From Candidatus Poribacteria bacterium (GTDB lineage: Bacteria > Poribacteria > WGA-4E > WGA-3G), in the NCBI GenBank assembly GCA_022827185.1, contig JAJDTM010000048.1, positions 1-64,000 of the forward strand: 64,000 bases of DNA. The letters are read 5' to 3'. The position numbers and the translations under genes were made by a program. Below, piece after piece: positions 8,363 to 16,957 of the stretch. Every line of letters begins with the position of its first letter. Position 1 is the stretch's first letter. The notes below the pieces were generated by a model. That model did no database searches. It saw only the letters and a program-made list of their open reading frames with translations, and had not been told where the DNA came from.

Positions 8363-9640
8363 TCAAGGAGACATCAACACCGATAGCTGCTGAAGGATGT
8401 CCTGCCCCTCTGCTGTCTTAAGAAACGCTTCCCCAAGTAGCGATTGTAGTTGCGACTGTAGCTTTTCGCTAATCTGATCTCTCACCTGCACGGTCACTTG
8501 TTGGAGGATACCCATACCCATTTGTGTCTCGAGAATATCCTTTCCAAATTGTGCTTCCAACTGCGGTTTAGCTTGTTCAAGGATACTAACCTCCATCCGA
8601 TTGAGCACCTTCGGCAAGTGTTTGAGTACCAATGTCTCAGTCGCTGCCTTAATTTCCTTTCTGACCGCTTGGGTCTTGAGAAAATTCTCTCCGTGTTCTG
8701 ACCGTAAGTCGCGTAAAAAATCAGATAAGGCGGAAAACTCTGTCTTGTTGCTATTATAGATAGTTCTTTCCGGTCCGTTTCGATAAATTTTCCCAGCAAC
8801 ACTTAAGTTGAGGCGATAATGTTCACACCGAACGATGGGCATCATATCACCTTCCTGCATCCACAGGATTTCCTGATCCGCTTTTTTAGAAGGACGCATC
8901 TCATAGACATAACTACACGGTAGCGTTGGATCCGATGCACCTTCAGTTAAAACACCAGGTACGCCTGCTGTTGTGTCCGCTGGGCAAAGCAGCACCTTCT
9001 TATCCAGATATTCTGGAGACAGTTCAGAAAGCCATTGCGGATTTGTATCGGCATTGGAAGCGCGATAGTTCTCAAGCGCCTGTTTTATCTGCCTCAAATT
9101 CTCTCTGGACGTCTCAATTCCTTTGTCCTCAACCATTTTTTCTCCTGAAAGCGAGACGAATTCGTATGGATACACATCCGCTAAGAGCGAACGATTTAGG
9201 CGAACCAACGCGTCTCCACTTTTCGGATTTTGGGCAATGAGTGCCTGCGTATCTTCACTGAGTTCAATATCAGCGAACACTTGCGCATCATAGAGAGGTC
9301 CCGCTTGAAGCAGCCGATTCAGATCTGCAAGCAGTGCCTCCTGCAGCTTCGGAGACGGATCGCTTATGCCATCGTATCCAATTAACAGCCCCTGTCCATC
9401 TTCGGACAATTGCGATGCAATCCATTGGGACACTGGTGCACGCGGGTCTTGGAATTTCACCGCCAAACTACCTGGGTCTCTAATTCCGTCCATATCAAAG
9501 AGAAACTGAGATGTCCCTGCATGGAGGGTCAGTTGTAGGCACATCGCCATCAATACAGTTGCGAACAAAAGCGTTATCGTTTTGCCTTGTAGGTGTAACC
9601 TGAGATAATGTGTTTTTAAGGGTCCAATCATTTTTAACAT
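8363..9640 (-). CDS. Membrane-anchored or secreted protein with a pilin-like motif, unknown function
   Basis: The 425-residue product has an uncleaved anchor or signal segment at about residues 20-40. A central stretch, NLRQIKQALENYRA, then P-WLSELSPEYL and LLCPAD before a CSYVYE, resembles the soluble part of DUF1559/type II pseudopilin-like proteins, although the N-terminal prepilin motif is absent. The C-terminal 130 residues are helical, with many repeated QLQSQLQ-like heptads. AAGGAG lies 8 nt before the ATG. It sits between the second sigma/propeller gene and the three permeases on the same strand, with gaps of about 90 and 220 nt, so it may be cotranscribed. No firm function can be given. 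Confidence 0.6.
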   Translation of the reverse strand: MLKMIGPLKTHYLRLHLQGKTITLLFATVLMAMCLQLTLHAGTSQFLFDMDGIRDPGSLAVKFQDPRAPVSQWIASQLSEDGQGLLIGYDGISDPSPKLQEALLADLNRLLQAGPLYDAQVFADIELSEDTQALIAQNPKSGDALVRLNRSLLADVYPYEFVSLSGEKMVEDKGIETSRENLRQIKQALENYRASNADTNPQWLSELSPEYLDKKVLLCPADTTAGVPGVLTEGASDPTLPCSYVYEMRPSKKADQEILWMQEGDMMPIVRCEHYRLNLSVAGKIYRNGPERTIYNSNKTEFSALSDFLRDLRSEHGENFLKTQAVRKEIKAATETLVLKHLPKVLNRMEVSILEQAKPQLEAQFGKDILETQMGMGILQQVTVQVRDQISEKLQSQLQSLLGEAFLKTAEGQDILQQLSVLMSP

Positions 9641-9654
9641 TTTTAAATCTCCTT

Positions 9655-9735
9655 TTTAGTGGTTATCGGTTTTTCAGTTACCAGTAACCAGTGAAGAAGT
9701 CTCTTTTACTGGAAACTGGAAACTGATAACTAATC
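9655..9735. repeat. CAGTTACCAGT palindromic repeat (family G)
   Basis: The sequence reads as GGTTATCGG...CAGTTACCAGTAACCAGTGAAGA, then CTTTTACTGGAAACTGGAAACTGATAAC, which is an imperfect long palindrome. Similar palindromes of CAGTTACCAGT words around an AAGAG/CTCTT centre occur at about 19139-19232, 34663-34700, 41238-41282, 49438-49466 and 59058-59145, always between genes. Confidence 0.6.
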
Positions 9736-12700
9736 AATCGTGAAACGTAGTACGCCATGACCAGGCGTCCCGACATAAAGTGTCCTATCATCAACAGTAA
9801 ACGAGTTAATCTTGCTCGGAACTTCCGGTGTGACGGGTTCCCATCTGTTTGAATTCTCTTTCAATTGATATATCTGTTGCTCAGTTGCGCCGTATACCGT
9901 CGTGCCTTCAACTGCCATTTTTTCTATGACAAGCGGTGTGCCTTCTGGATCAGTCGCCGTGTGCCAGTGAATGCCATCGCTTGAATACGTAACACCTTTA
10001 TCGGTTACCGCGTAAAGCGTGGGGCCGGCGAAGGCGATAGCCTTGAATTGCGTAACAGAAAACGGGAGATTCACAGTGACATCGCTCCAAGTATCGCCTT
10101 CATCAAACGATTGAAGCAGGTGTCCGTCCCGTTTGCCAACGTAAACAGTCTGACCTGAGACTGCGATTTTGAAATCTATGGTACCCTGCTCATTAAGACC
10201 AGCAATAGAATGAATAGACTCACCTGCATCTGCTAAGCCAGTATCAAACCATTCCGTCATACCGGGCTTCCACCTGAAGAGTTGCTGGTTATATTCCATA
10301 TAGTAAGTGCTACCGCTGACAGCGAAACTCCCGAAATATGCCTGAATGAGTTCAACCATACCTTCCTCTAAGGCCTGACTACCAACCGTGCTGAGCTTAT
10401 CGAGATCGAAATCTTCAAGTGTGAATTCCGTCCGTTCCTCAGCGTTTTTCTCAAGTTCATCTTGAACGCGTTCCCCAAAGATATTTTCAAATTTTTCACG
10501 GATGAGTGTTGCAACGTCTGATGTCACTAAATTTGGCATTTCGGGGACAGGCACTAACCCGTTATCCTCCGCAGATACGCGAAAAATTTGCGGCGATGTC
10601 TCTTTGACACCTTTGACATAGAGCATATCGTTAAATTTCATCAGACTCGTGAGCGTTTCAGGACGACGTCGCACAGGCACCCACGATTCACCGCCATCAT
10701 ACGAGACAACGAGTTCTTTCCATATTGTTGCGTAGAGCGCGTGATTGGCATAGACCAAATTGCTCACACTCGTCCGCACCAATCCTGCGTTAAACGGATG
10801 CCATGTTTTGCCTGCATCGGTCGTGCGCTGAATCCCGAATCGACCCGCTGTGTAGAAAGTATCCGCACCCGACATGACAACGGCGAAAGTGTCTGCCATA
10901 TTTAGGGTGTCTATATCTAAAGATATCCATGTCTCCCCGGCATCACTGGAGTAATAACTCTTCCCGCCATCTAAGACTAAAAGTTTCTCTTGTGCTGCTA
11001 CCATTTTAAGGCGGGAAGTCTTTTCGACTTCTGAGTCGACTACCGTTTCTGGTTTGTTAACTGCATAGGAAAAACTAAACCAACCGTTTTCCTCGGAATC
11101 TTCCTCGGAATCGGAATCCACTTCTACGAAATCCATTGCCTGCCACGAATCTCCGAGGTCTGTTGATCGGTAAAGCGACAAAGAGGTCTTAGATGCCGAT
11201 AAAATTGAAATGGTCATTTGAAACGTCTTATGCTTAACATCATTTCCGACGGCAACGTAGAGTCGGTGCTCTGCACTCGCCAATGCGCGAATATTTTCGG
11301 TTTCACCTACCCGTAATTGCGTCCAGCCTTCCGAACTGTGGCGATAGAGACCTTTATCTGTACCTACAAAAATAGTGTTTTCAATAGCGGCGATTGCCCG
11401 AATTTCTCTATCCGCCAAGTTTCCATCGTCAAGAGATGTCCACGATTTACCGGCATCCACAGAGCGGAATACGCCGTCAGCAAATCCCAAGTAAAGTGCT
11501 TCATCTGTTATGACAGTGTCAATCAACGCTCCTTCTGGACGCGCGCCCTGCACGCTCCATGTCTCACCTCTATCTACCGAAACAAGCGTTTCCGCGTCAG
11601 AAACGATGTAGAGGGTATCCTCATGTTCTGTCATTTGCGAAGAACCGTTAATAGACACGTTAGTGTTGGTGGGGATCCACGTGCTTCTATCGTCTGTTAA
11701 CCTATAGAGATTCGCACCTGATCCGGCATAAACGTCGCCGTTAGATGTCATGAAGAGGTTATTGACGACCCCGCCTTCGGGCCCCTTCGTTTGGTTCCAC
11801 TGCGGCTTCGGCGTTGAGACCTCTGCAGTATCGACTGGCAGTGTATCAAAAAGCGATTCTTCGGATTTCTGACCCGCGCCGGGACGCTTACCAGGAGTAT
11901 ATGAACGCCCTGGCTGACTTCGGACCGCAGGCTTCGCCGGGGTATCCACAACAAAAACCGCGTCAATCAGTTCAACTGTCGGTTCTGAGGTGGCATCCAG
12001 ATTGTACGATTTCTGAAAACGGGAGAGATACGGTGTGCCAACCCCGATCATTAAGAAAATCAAGACAGCGCAGGCAGCAGAGATTGCTAAGGGTGCTACC
12101 GGTTTACTCACCGCAGGCGGAACAGGTGCTATACGTGAAACCTCCTGCATAATGTTCTCCGCCAAGTTATCCGGGAGCTGGAAACTGCCGAGGTTCTGCT
12201 GAATTACAACATCTTCCTCTTTCCGTAAACGGTTGCGTGCGCGGCTGAGACGGCTTTTGACGGTATTCTGGGAGACACCGAGAAACTCACTGATGGCTTT
12301 GATTGTCATCTCACCGAGGTAATGCAGCGTCATCACTGTCCGCTCACTTTCCGGCAATTTTTTCAGCAGCTCCTTGACAACCTCGCGGCGCGTTTCGTCG
12401 GCTGCCTCTTCCTGTTTTTCTGATACATATTGAGAATATGACACTTTGTCCACCTCGCTTGAATCGGCAGTATCAAGGGATTCCATAGGTATGCGGTTTT
12501 TTCGGAGCCAATCAAGGCACTCGCGGGCTACGATAACGTAAAGCCATCCGCTAAACGCGTTAGGGTCTTTCAAGGTCCGTAGTTGCTGGTATGCCTTGAG
12601 AAACGCGTCTTGCGTAATTTCTTGGGCGATGTGAAAATCACCGATTTTCCGCCACGCCAGGGCGTGAACTCCCTTCTGATATTTCTTTATCAAGGGGTTG

Positions 12701-12771
12701 AACGCCTCTTGGTCGCCTTGTAATATCTGCTGAATGAGTTGCGCATCGCTCTGTTGCATTGTCTGTTGCAT
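9730..12771 (-). CDS. ECF sigma factor fused to membrane anchor and beta-propeller (intact)
   Basis: This 1013-residue protein is the intact paralogue of the truncated gene at 135-2732. Sigma region 2 lies at about 14-95, and region 4 at about 135-188 (LPESERTVMTLHYLGEMT, then LGVSQNTVKSRLSRARNRL). A single transmembrane segment at about 228-248 (AISAACAVLIFLMIGVGT) is followed by a low-complexity linker rich in P, K and G. The remaining 700 residues carry many BNR/YCF48-like units (SVDRGETW, SVDAGKSW, STDLGDSW, SSDAGETW, TTDAGKTW, SFDEGDTW). Such propellers often bind proteins or ligands outside the cytoplasm. No anti-sigma gene is nearby, so the C-terminal part may itself hold the sigma domain in check (inference). 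GGAGG lies 9 nt before the ATG. Confidence 0.88.
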   Translation of the reverse strand: MQQTMQQSDAQLIQQILQGDQEAFNPLIKKYQKGVHALAWRKIGDFHIAQEITQDAFLKAYQQLRTLKDPNAFSGWLYVIVARECLDWLRKNRIPMESLDTADSSEVDKVSYSQYVSEKQEEAADETRREVVKELLKKLPESERTVMTLHYLGEMTIKAISEFLGVSQNTVKSRLSRARNRLRKEEDVVIQQNLGSFQLPDNLAENIMQEVSRIAPVPPAVSKPVAPLAISAACAVLIFLMIGVGTPYLSRFQKSYNLDATSEPTVELIDAVFVVDTPAKPAVRSQPGRSYTPGKRPGAGQKSEESLFDTLPVDTAEVSTPKPQWNQTKGPEGGVVNNLFMTSNGDVYAGSGANLYRLTDDRSTWIPTNTNVSINGSSQMTEHEDTLYIVSDAETLVSVDRGETWSVQGARPEGALIDTVITDEALYLGFADGVFRSVDAGKSWTSLDDGNLADREIRAIAAIENTIFVGTDKGLYRHSSEGWTQLRVGETENIRALASAEHRLYVAVGNDVKHKTFQMTISILSASKTSLSLYRSTDLGDSWQAMDFVEVDSDSEEDSEENGWFSFSYAVNKPETVVDSEVEKTSRLKMVAAQEKLLVLDGGKSYYSSDAGETWISLDIDTLNMADTFAVVMSGADTFYTAGRFGIQRTTDAGKTWHPFNAGLVRTSVSNLVYANHALYATIWKELVVSYDGGESWVPVRRRPETLTSLMKFNDMLYVKGVKETSPQIFRVSAEDNGLVPVPEMPNLVTSDVATLIREKFENIFGERVQDELEKNAEERTEFTLEDFDLDKLSTVGSQALEEGMVELIQAYFGSFAVSGSTYYMEYNQQLFRWKPGMTEWFDTGLADAGESIHSIAGLNEQGTIDFKIAVSGQTVYVGKRDGHLLQSFDEGDTWSDVTVNLPFSVTQFKAIAFAGPTLYAVTDKGVTYSSDGIHWHTATDPEGTPLVIEKMAVEGTTVYGATEQQIYQLKENSNRWEPVTPEVPSKINSFTVDDRTLYVGTPGHGVLRFTID

Positions 12772-12811
12772 CGCACGCCGCCTCCCAAATTATTACGTCT
12801 GTTGGTTTAAG

Positions 12812-12840
12812 GGACGTAACTTAGGTACAAAAAGGTTGCA
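12812..12840 (-). promoter_or_regulatory. ECF-type promoter of the intact sigma/propeller gene
   Basis: On the minus strand TGCAACC (12840-12834) is followed by 17 nt and CGTCC (12816-12812), about 40 nt before the ATG at 12771. It matches the promoters at 2775-2803, 13118-13146 and 24713-24740. Confidence 0.65.
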
Positions 12841-12949
12841 TTATTTCTAAAAAAAATAAAAAATTCATCTCCGGTTGGGCTAAACATCCGTCAGTATCCT
12901 CTTATGCCGCTCGCTGTTCAAGTGGCTGCGTCCTTGATTTTTCAGGCGT

Positions 12950-13024
12950 TTAGCCGAAAGCAAGGTAACCAATCCCGAAGAACAACAAAAAGACAAGAAT
13001 CAGATTAATCATGAAAAAGCGCAC
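12950..13024 (-). CDS. 24-residue single-helix membrane peptide
   Basis: On the minus strand a GTG at 13024 is preceded by AAGGAG with a 6 nt gap. It opens a frame of 24 codons reading MRFFMINLIL, then VFLLFFGIGYLAFG, then TAA. Apart from the start the peptide is one continuous hydrophobic helix. An ECF-type promoter lies about 95 nt upstream (13118-13146), matching those of the sigma/propeller genes. Small single-helix peptides often modulate a larger membrane partner, and the neighbouring sigma/propeller is the obvious candidate, but this is inference. An internal ATG at codon 5 is an alternative start. Its small size makes the call uncertain, though the ribosome site is strong. Confidence 0.55.
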   Translation of the reverse strand: MRFFMINLILVFLLFFGIGYLAFG

Positions 13025-13117
13025 GGTTTTCTCCTTCCAAAGTGCCTTCCAAACTGTAAAGGGTCGTTCAGTGTGTGAATAACAACTCGCCCGAAATTTA
13101 ACATCCATTGATTGTAG

Positions 13118-13146
13118 TGACGTAACTTAGATTTCAAAAGGTTGCA
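13118..13146 (-). promoter_or_regulatory. ECF-type promoter of the small membrane peptide gene
   Basis: On the minus strand TGCAACC (13146-13140) is followed by 17 nt and CGTCA (13122-13118). It is nearly identical to the promoter at 12812-12840, including the AAGTTACGTC around the -10. Its first downstream reading frame is the 24-residue membrane peptide. Confidence 0.6.
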
Positions 13147-13199
13147 TTATTTAAAAAAAGTAGACATTTACCAATAACTTATCCTTTAGCGAAGCCTTC

Positions 13200-13233
13200 A
13201 AAGTCCCCCTGATAAGGGGGATTTAGGGGGTTG
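13200..13233. repeat. CCCCCTGATAAGGGGG palindromic repeat (family H)
   Basis: The sequence AAAGTCCCCCTGATAAGGGG is followed by GATTTAGGGGGTT. Other copies are at about 15523-15602, 16902-16936, 35107-35213 and 41180-41215. It is a dispersed extragenic palindrome. At 15523 and 35107 the copies carry an extra internal segment. Confidence 0.75.
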
Positions 13234-13436
13234 GAACCAAGCATCGAAAGTTTCCAAGCAATTCTAACATCTACCATAAGTACTCCTGAAAAAAGAACAA
13301 CAAGATTGCAATTTTCTTTTAAACATCGTAAAATATATGTTATACTTTGTATACAGATGTTTGATGCAACTTACAGATCTCTATAATCTGCGTACAAACA
13401 GTTGAAATCACGACATGCTCAACCGGGAGGCACAGC

Positions 13437-14258
13437 ATGGAACACCATATAACAGACGAACAGTGGGAACATTTCTGGGAAAACGGCTATGTCCGCATCG
13501 GACAAGTCGCTACGGATGCCGAACTCGCACAAATCCAGCAACGGATGGATGACATCATGCTCGGCACAGCGCCCCTGGATTACGACCAGATCATGATGCA
13601 ACTCGACCGAGAACCCGGCAAGAACGCACCGGGACCGCAGTCGAAAGGACATAAAGGCCCAACGCTCCTGTATCGGAAAATCCAGAACCTTGAACTCGAT
13701 CCGATTTTCTTAGCGTATCTCCAGAAACCGGTTTTTGAAGAGGTGTGCGCAAAAATCTACGGAGATGATACCCCAGTTACCTGTTTTCGGGCGATGTTTA
13801 TGAATAAACCCGCGCACGAAGGCACGCAACTCACATGGCATCAAGATAGATGGCGGGATCTCGATCGCGATCCGAAGATTACGATTTATACCGCTTTAGA
13901 TCCAGCAATGATTGAGAACGGCTGTGTACATATCATTCCGAAGTCGCATAGCAGACTCATCAACCCAGAAAATGGATCCGGTTTTCTCACACCGGAACAC
14001 ATTGACGACATCGTCGCGAAGGCGACACCGCTACCGATGGAGTTGAAGGCAGGAGAAGTCGTCTTACTCCATAATTGGATGCTACACAGTTCCGGCACGA
14101 ACAGTACCGATATTCCGCGACGCGCATTCAGTGTCTGCTACATGCATGGTGATACGAAATCGCATAACGGGCATGCCTTTACGCGGGTGTTCGGCGACGG
14201 TGCGATCAGTGTCGCCGATTTAGCGAAGTTTCAGCATCAAAGCCCAGTCGTTTATTAA
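13437..14258 (+). CDS. Phytanoyl-CoA dioxygenase (PhyH) family protein
   Basis: A 273-residue Fe(II)/2-oxoglutarate oxygenase of the PhyH family, which hydroxylates small molecules in the cytoplasm. The metal-binding HxD is at H135/D137 (TWHQDRW), the distal histidine at about H217 (LHSSGTN), and the 2-oxoglutarate-binding arginine at about R228-229 (PRRAFSV). NGCVHIIPKSH is the usual strand before the distal histidine. The family is broad, so the substrate cannot be named. GGGAGG lies upstream of the ATG. A possible promoter (TTGCAA, 17 nt, TAAAAT) lies at 13306-13334. The Gfo/Idh oxidoreductase follows after 186 nt of repeats. Confidence 0.88.
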   Translation: MEHHITDEQWEHFWENGYVRIGQVATDAELAQIQQRMDDIMLGTAPLDYDQIMMQLDREPGKNAPGPQSKGHKGPTLLYRKIQNLELDPIFLAYLQKPVFEEVCAKIYGDDTPVTCFRAMFMNKPAHEGTQLTWHQDRWRDLDRDPKITIYTALDPAMIENGCVHIIPKSHSRLINPENGSGFLTPEHIDDIVAKATPLPMELKAGEVVLLHNWMLHSSGTNSTDIPRRAFSVCYMHGDTKSHNGHAFTRVFGDGAISVADLAKFQHQSPVVY

Positions 14259-14302
14259 GTTTCAGAGCAGCCAAAATAGAAGCAGAACTTATGCGGCCCC
14301 TT

Positions 14303-14424
14303 CAACCATCAGCCATCAGCAGTCAGGGAGATAGCAATCAGCCGTCGGCTGTCAGCAAAGAGGGTTTTCTATTCATCAAAAACCTCTTGTTACTGATGGC
14401 TAATAGCCGATAGCCGATAGCCTT
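14303..14424. repeat. AGCCGTCGGCTGTCAGC palindromic repeat (family F)
   Basis: Words of the type AGCCGTCGGCTGTCAGC and TAGCCGATAGCCGATAGCC are arranged as an imperfect palindrome around AAGAGG...CCTCTTG. Related copies lie at about 21798-21903 and 43287-43385. All are in spacers. In the first copy the repeat ends about 20 nt before the Gfo/Idh start codon. Confidence 0.65.
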
Positions 14425-14444
14425 AAAAAAACAAGGAGAAAAAT

Positions 14445-15449
14445 ATGGCGAAGATTCGACTTGCCATGATTGGGTGTGGCGGAAACTCCTCCGGCCACGC
14501 CAGACGCATGAATGAGAACCCCGACGTGCAAATCGTCGGCACTTGCGATGTGAACACAGACATCGCCGACGGTTATATTGATCGGAACCTCTCCGACCTC
14601 AGCCCGCGCCCGGGTGCCTATGACGACATCGGTAAAATGCTCAAAGAGACAACACCCGATGCAGTGGTGATCTCTACACCGCACACACTCCATTTTGAAC
14701 AAGGCATGCAAGCACTTGAAGCCGGGTGCCACGTATTAATGGAAAAACCGATGGTCACGGCCTCTAAAGATGCGTATACCCTCGCCGAGAAAGTAGAAGA
14801 GACAGGGCTAACCCTTACGATCGGCTACAATACACCCTGCTCACCTAACTTTTACTATACCAGAGAGGTCGTCCGCAGTGGCGAACTCGGTAAATTGGAA
14901 TTAGTCATCGGCTACATTACACAAGGCTGGAAAGGCGGCACGACGGGAACGTGGCGGCAGAATCCGAAACTCTCCGGCGGTGGACAGGCGTACGATAGTG
15001 GCGCGCACCTCCTGAACAGTCTCTGCTGGGCAGTCGAGTCTAAAGTCGCTGAAGTCTATGCTTACACAGATAATCAAGACCGTGATGTTGACATCAATTC
15101 GTCGATTAACGTCAAATTTGAAAGCGGTGTCCTCGCCGCGATGGCGGTCAGTGGCAATTGTCCGAGTCCGGGTGGCACGCACATGGCGTTAGTCTTTGAG
15201 AACGGTCGGATTGAAGTCGATGGCTGGGGTGGCGGTTGGATTCGCGTCTGGAAAGGCGGCGAAGCGTTAGATCCACCCCCAATTACAGACGACATGTCCG
15301 CAGGTTCACCTGATGACAACTTCATCGATACACTCATGGGCAGAGCAGAACCCCGTACCAGCCCGATGAACGGGATCATCCAATCCGAATTGATGGACCT
15401 CATCTACGAATCCGCAGAAACAGGCATCCCAGCGCGTCCCGAACGCTAA
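14445..15449 (+). CDS. Gfo/Idh/MocA family oxidoreductase
   Basis: A 334-residue NAD(P)-dependent sugar-type dehydrogenase. The Rossmann motif GCGGNSSGHARRM lies at about residues 8-20. The family lysine motif is at VLMEKPM (about 97-103), and the C-terminal substrate half follows, with GGGQAYDSGAHLLN supplying the expected D/H residues. These enzymes oxidise or isomerise sugars, inositols and related compounds. The exact substrate cannot be read. An AAGGAGAAAAAT precedes the ATG. It lies on the same strand as the PhyH gene, and the two may form a small catabolic pair. A perfect GC-rich hairpin follows the stop. Confidence 0.9.
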   Translation: MAKIRLAMIGCGGNSSGHARRMNENPDVQIVGTCDVNTDIADGYIDRNLSDLSPRPGAYDDIGKMLKETTPDAVVISTPHTLHFEQGMQALEAGCHVLMEKPMVTASKDAYTLAEKVEETGLTLTIGYNTPCSPNFYYTREVVRSGELGKLELVIGYITQGWKGGTTGTWRQNPKLSGGGQAYDSGAHLLNSLCWAVESKVAEVYAYTDNQDRDVDINSSINVKFESGVLAAMAVSGNCPSPGGTHMALVFENGRIEVDGWGGGWIRVWKGGEALDPPPITDDMSAGSPDDNFIDTLMGRAEPRTSPMNGIIQSELMDLIYESAETGIPARPER

Positions 15450-15455
15450 AACAAC

Positions 15456-15479
15456 AAGCGCGGCTTCATTGCCGCGCTT
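15456..15479 (+). terminator. Hairpin after the Gfo/Idh gene
   Basis: A perfect 9-bp stem (AAGCGCGGC / GCCGCGCTT) with a 6-nt TTCATT loop lies 7 nt after the stop codon. There is no U-tract, so it may end transcription weakly or stabilise the 3' end. Confidence 0.45.
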
Positions 15480-15522
15480 ACTACATCCAATTAAAAGGAG
15501 GATAGGACTCACGCATTCCTTT

Positions 15523-15602
15523 TTAAAGTCCCCCTGATAAGGGGCGGTGAATGCCCATAAGGCATTCATACCGTTGATTCTGATTCTTTAGGGGGTTTAA
15601 AA
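15523..15602. repeat. Family H palindrome with internal insert
   Basis: The copy begins AAAGTCCCCCTGATAAGGGG, then carries an insert with GGTGAATGCCCATAAGGCATTCATACC (itself palindromic) and GATTCTGATTCTTTA, and closes with GGGGGTTT. At 35107-35213 the same composite occurs inverted, with the inner palindrome duplicated in tandem. Confidence 0.65.
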
Positions 15603-15637
15603 TACCAAAATTGCTGCTTTTTGCGTAAGTTCTATCT

Positions 15638-16816
15638 CTAAGATAATGTTTCCAGCGTCGCGCCTTCAGGACGCGGTGCCACGGGTCGGATCGGCATCTT
15701 CTCATGAGAACGATACGCAATTTCAGCCAAATGCGGTGTCTCAATTCGGGTATACCCCTCCGCACGTGAATGCATCAGCGCATCAAGGACACCTGTCACA
15801 AGCAATGTCCGCTCCACCGGATACTGCGGTTCTCCCGTCACGAACATCTCCTCGATATTGAGGCTCAAATAACTGAAATGGCAATGTGGCGGTCCGTTTT
15901 GTAGGTAAACTTCCGTAGCGTCTATTGTACTTCCAACTTTCGCTGAGTATGCGAAATCCGAGACATAACCGTTCAACATTAAGACTGTCGAACAAAATCC
16001 GTCGCTATGCTCAAGCAGAAACGCTGTCGGGTTCGGACACCCTTCTCTGAACGTGCTATCCGGACGATTCTCAATCTGTGCGCACGCCGCTTCAGCCAAT
16101 TCTAACGACCATTTTCCTGACTCACCCGCTTCCCAAACCGATTCGCCTTCCAAGCACTGTATCGCCACAACGCCTGACTCGCCACCTTCTCGGCGTTCAA
16201 TCATACATTGTAACGTCTCAAGCGCGTGAAAACCGTAGGACTCCACACCCCCATAACCGATACCGACAGCAGCGTCCAACGCAGTATCCAGCGGATGTTC
16301 TAAAAACGGTTTCCGCCAACCGAGCGGTAGCGAAGAACCCGCCATGAACGGCACATCTAACGCGTTTGCGCGTTCATACATCCAGATAGCATCATCCCAA
16401 TTGTAAGCGAGGTGTTTATCGTTAAAGACCGGTACGGAGCTACCACTCGACGCAAAAACCCCACAAATCTGTTCAAACATATACCGGCGCGGATACATGT
16501 GCTGTCCGATTTCGTTATGCGGATAGTCGCCGTGTTCACCGATAAGTATCACACCATCAACCGCCAGTTCGCTACCACCGAGCGTTAACGCCTGCCGAAT
16601 GCTCGGATAGATAGGCACGTTATGTTCAGCAGCCAATCCGACACCAATATCCCGATCATCAACCTGATCCAGATAGATAGAGACCAATTCCACACGTGGC
16701 ATCTGAAGTCCCGTATCCGTCGGAAAACCCTTCATGTATTTAGTAGCGATCACGTCTGCATGCGAGTGCTGAAAATAAGTCGTAATAATCGCAGCAATTT
16801 TCTTAGTATCAGCCAT
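15638..16816 (-). CDS. Conserved protein of unknown function, Gfo/Idh-associated type
   Basis: I do not recognise a named family. The 392-residue protein starts with a beta strand (KIAAIITTYF). It then has features like an oxidoreductase fold without a glycine-rich nucleotide motif: VDGVILIGEHGDYP, then VPVFNDKHLAYNWDDA, and later GYGGVESYGFHALE. The C-terminal half contains NPTAFLLEHSDGF and HCHFSYLSLNIEEMF. The histidine- and aspartate-rich motifs suggest a metal- or sugar-binding enzyme. The start at 16816 is preferred over 16831 because GGGGGAG lies 6 nt before it. It lies next to, but opposite in strand to, the Gfo/Idh gene, consistent with a role in the same kind of catabolism (inference). 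Confidence 0.55.
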   Translation of the reverse strand: MADTKKIAAIITTYFQHSHADVIATKYMKGFPTDTGLQMPRVELVSIYLDQVDDRDIGVGLAAEHNVPIYPSIRQALTLGGSELAVDGVILIGEHGDYPHNEIGQHMYPRRYMFEQICGVFASSGSSVPVFNDKHLAYNWDDAIWMYERANALDVPFMAGSSLPLGWRKPFLEHPLDTALDAAVGIGYGGVESYGFHALETLQCMIERREGGESGVVAIQCLEGESVWEAGESGKWSLELAEAACAQIENRPDSTFREGCPNPTAFLLEHSDGFCSTVLMLNGYVSDFAYSAKVGSTIDATEVYLQNGPPHCHFSYLSLNIEEMFVTGEPQYPVERTLLVTGVLDALMHSRAEGYTRIETPHLAEIAYRSHEKMPIRPVAPRPEGATLETLS

Positions 16817-16871
16817 CTTCTTCTCCCCCATCTATGCAGTTGTAGGAGCGAGCTGTGCTCGCGATCCGTTA

Positions 16872-16957
16872 TCTAACAATCTCCGTTCCGACTTCTTCTC
16901 CTACCCCCCTGATAAGGGGGGATAAAGGGGGGTTACCTAACAATCTCTGTTCCGATC
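16872..16957. repeat. Family H palindrome flanked by a duplicated argB 3' end
   Basis: The palindrome CCCCCTGATAAGGGGG with its AAAGGGGGG tail (about 16902-16936) is flanked by two near-identical stretches, CTAACAATCTCCGTTCCGA at about 16872 and CTAACAATCTCTGTTCCGA at about 16937. The inner one is the stop region of argB. The outer is a second copy of about 20 bp, which looks like a target duplication made when the palindrome inserted. Confidence 0.6.
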
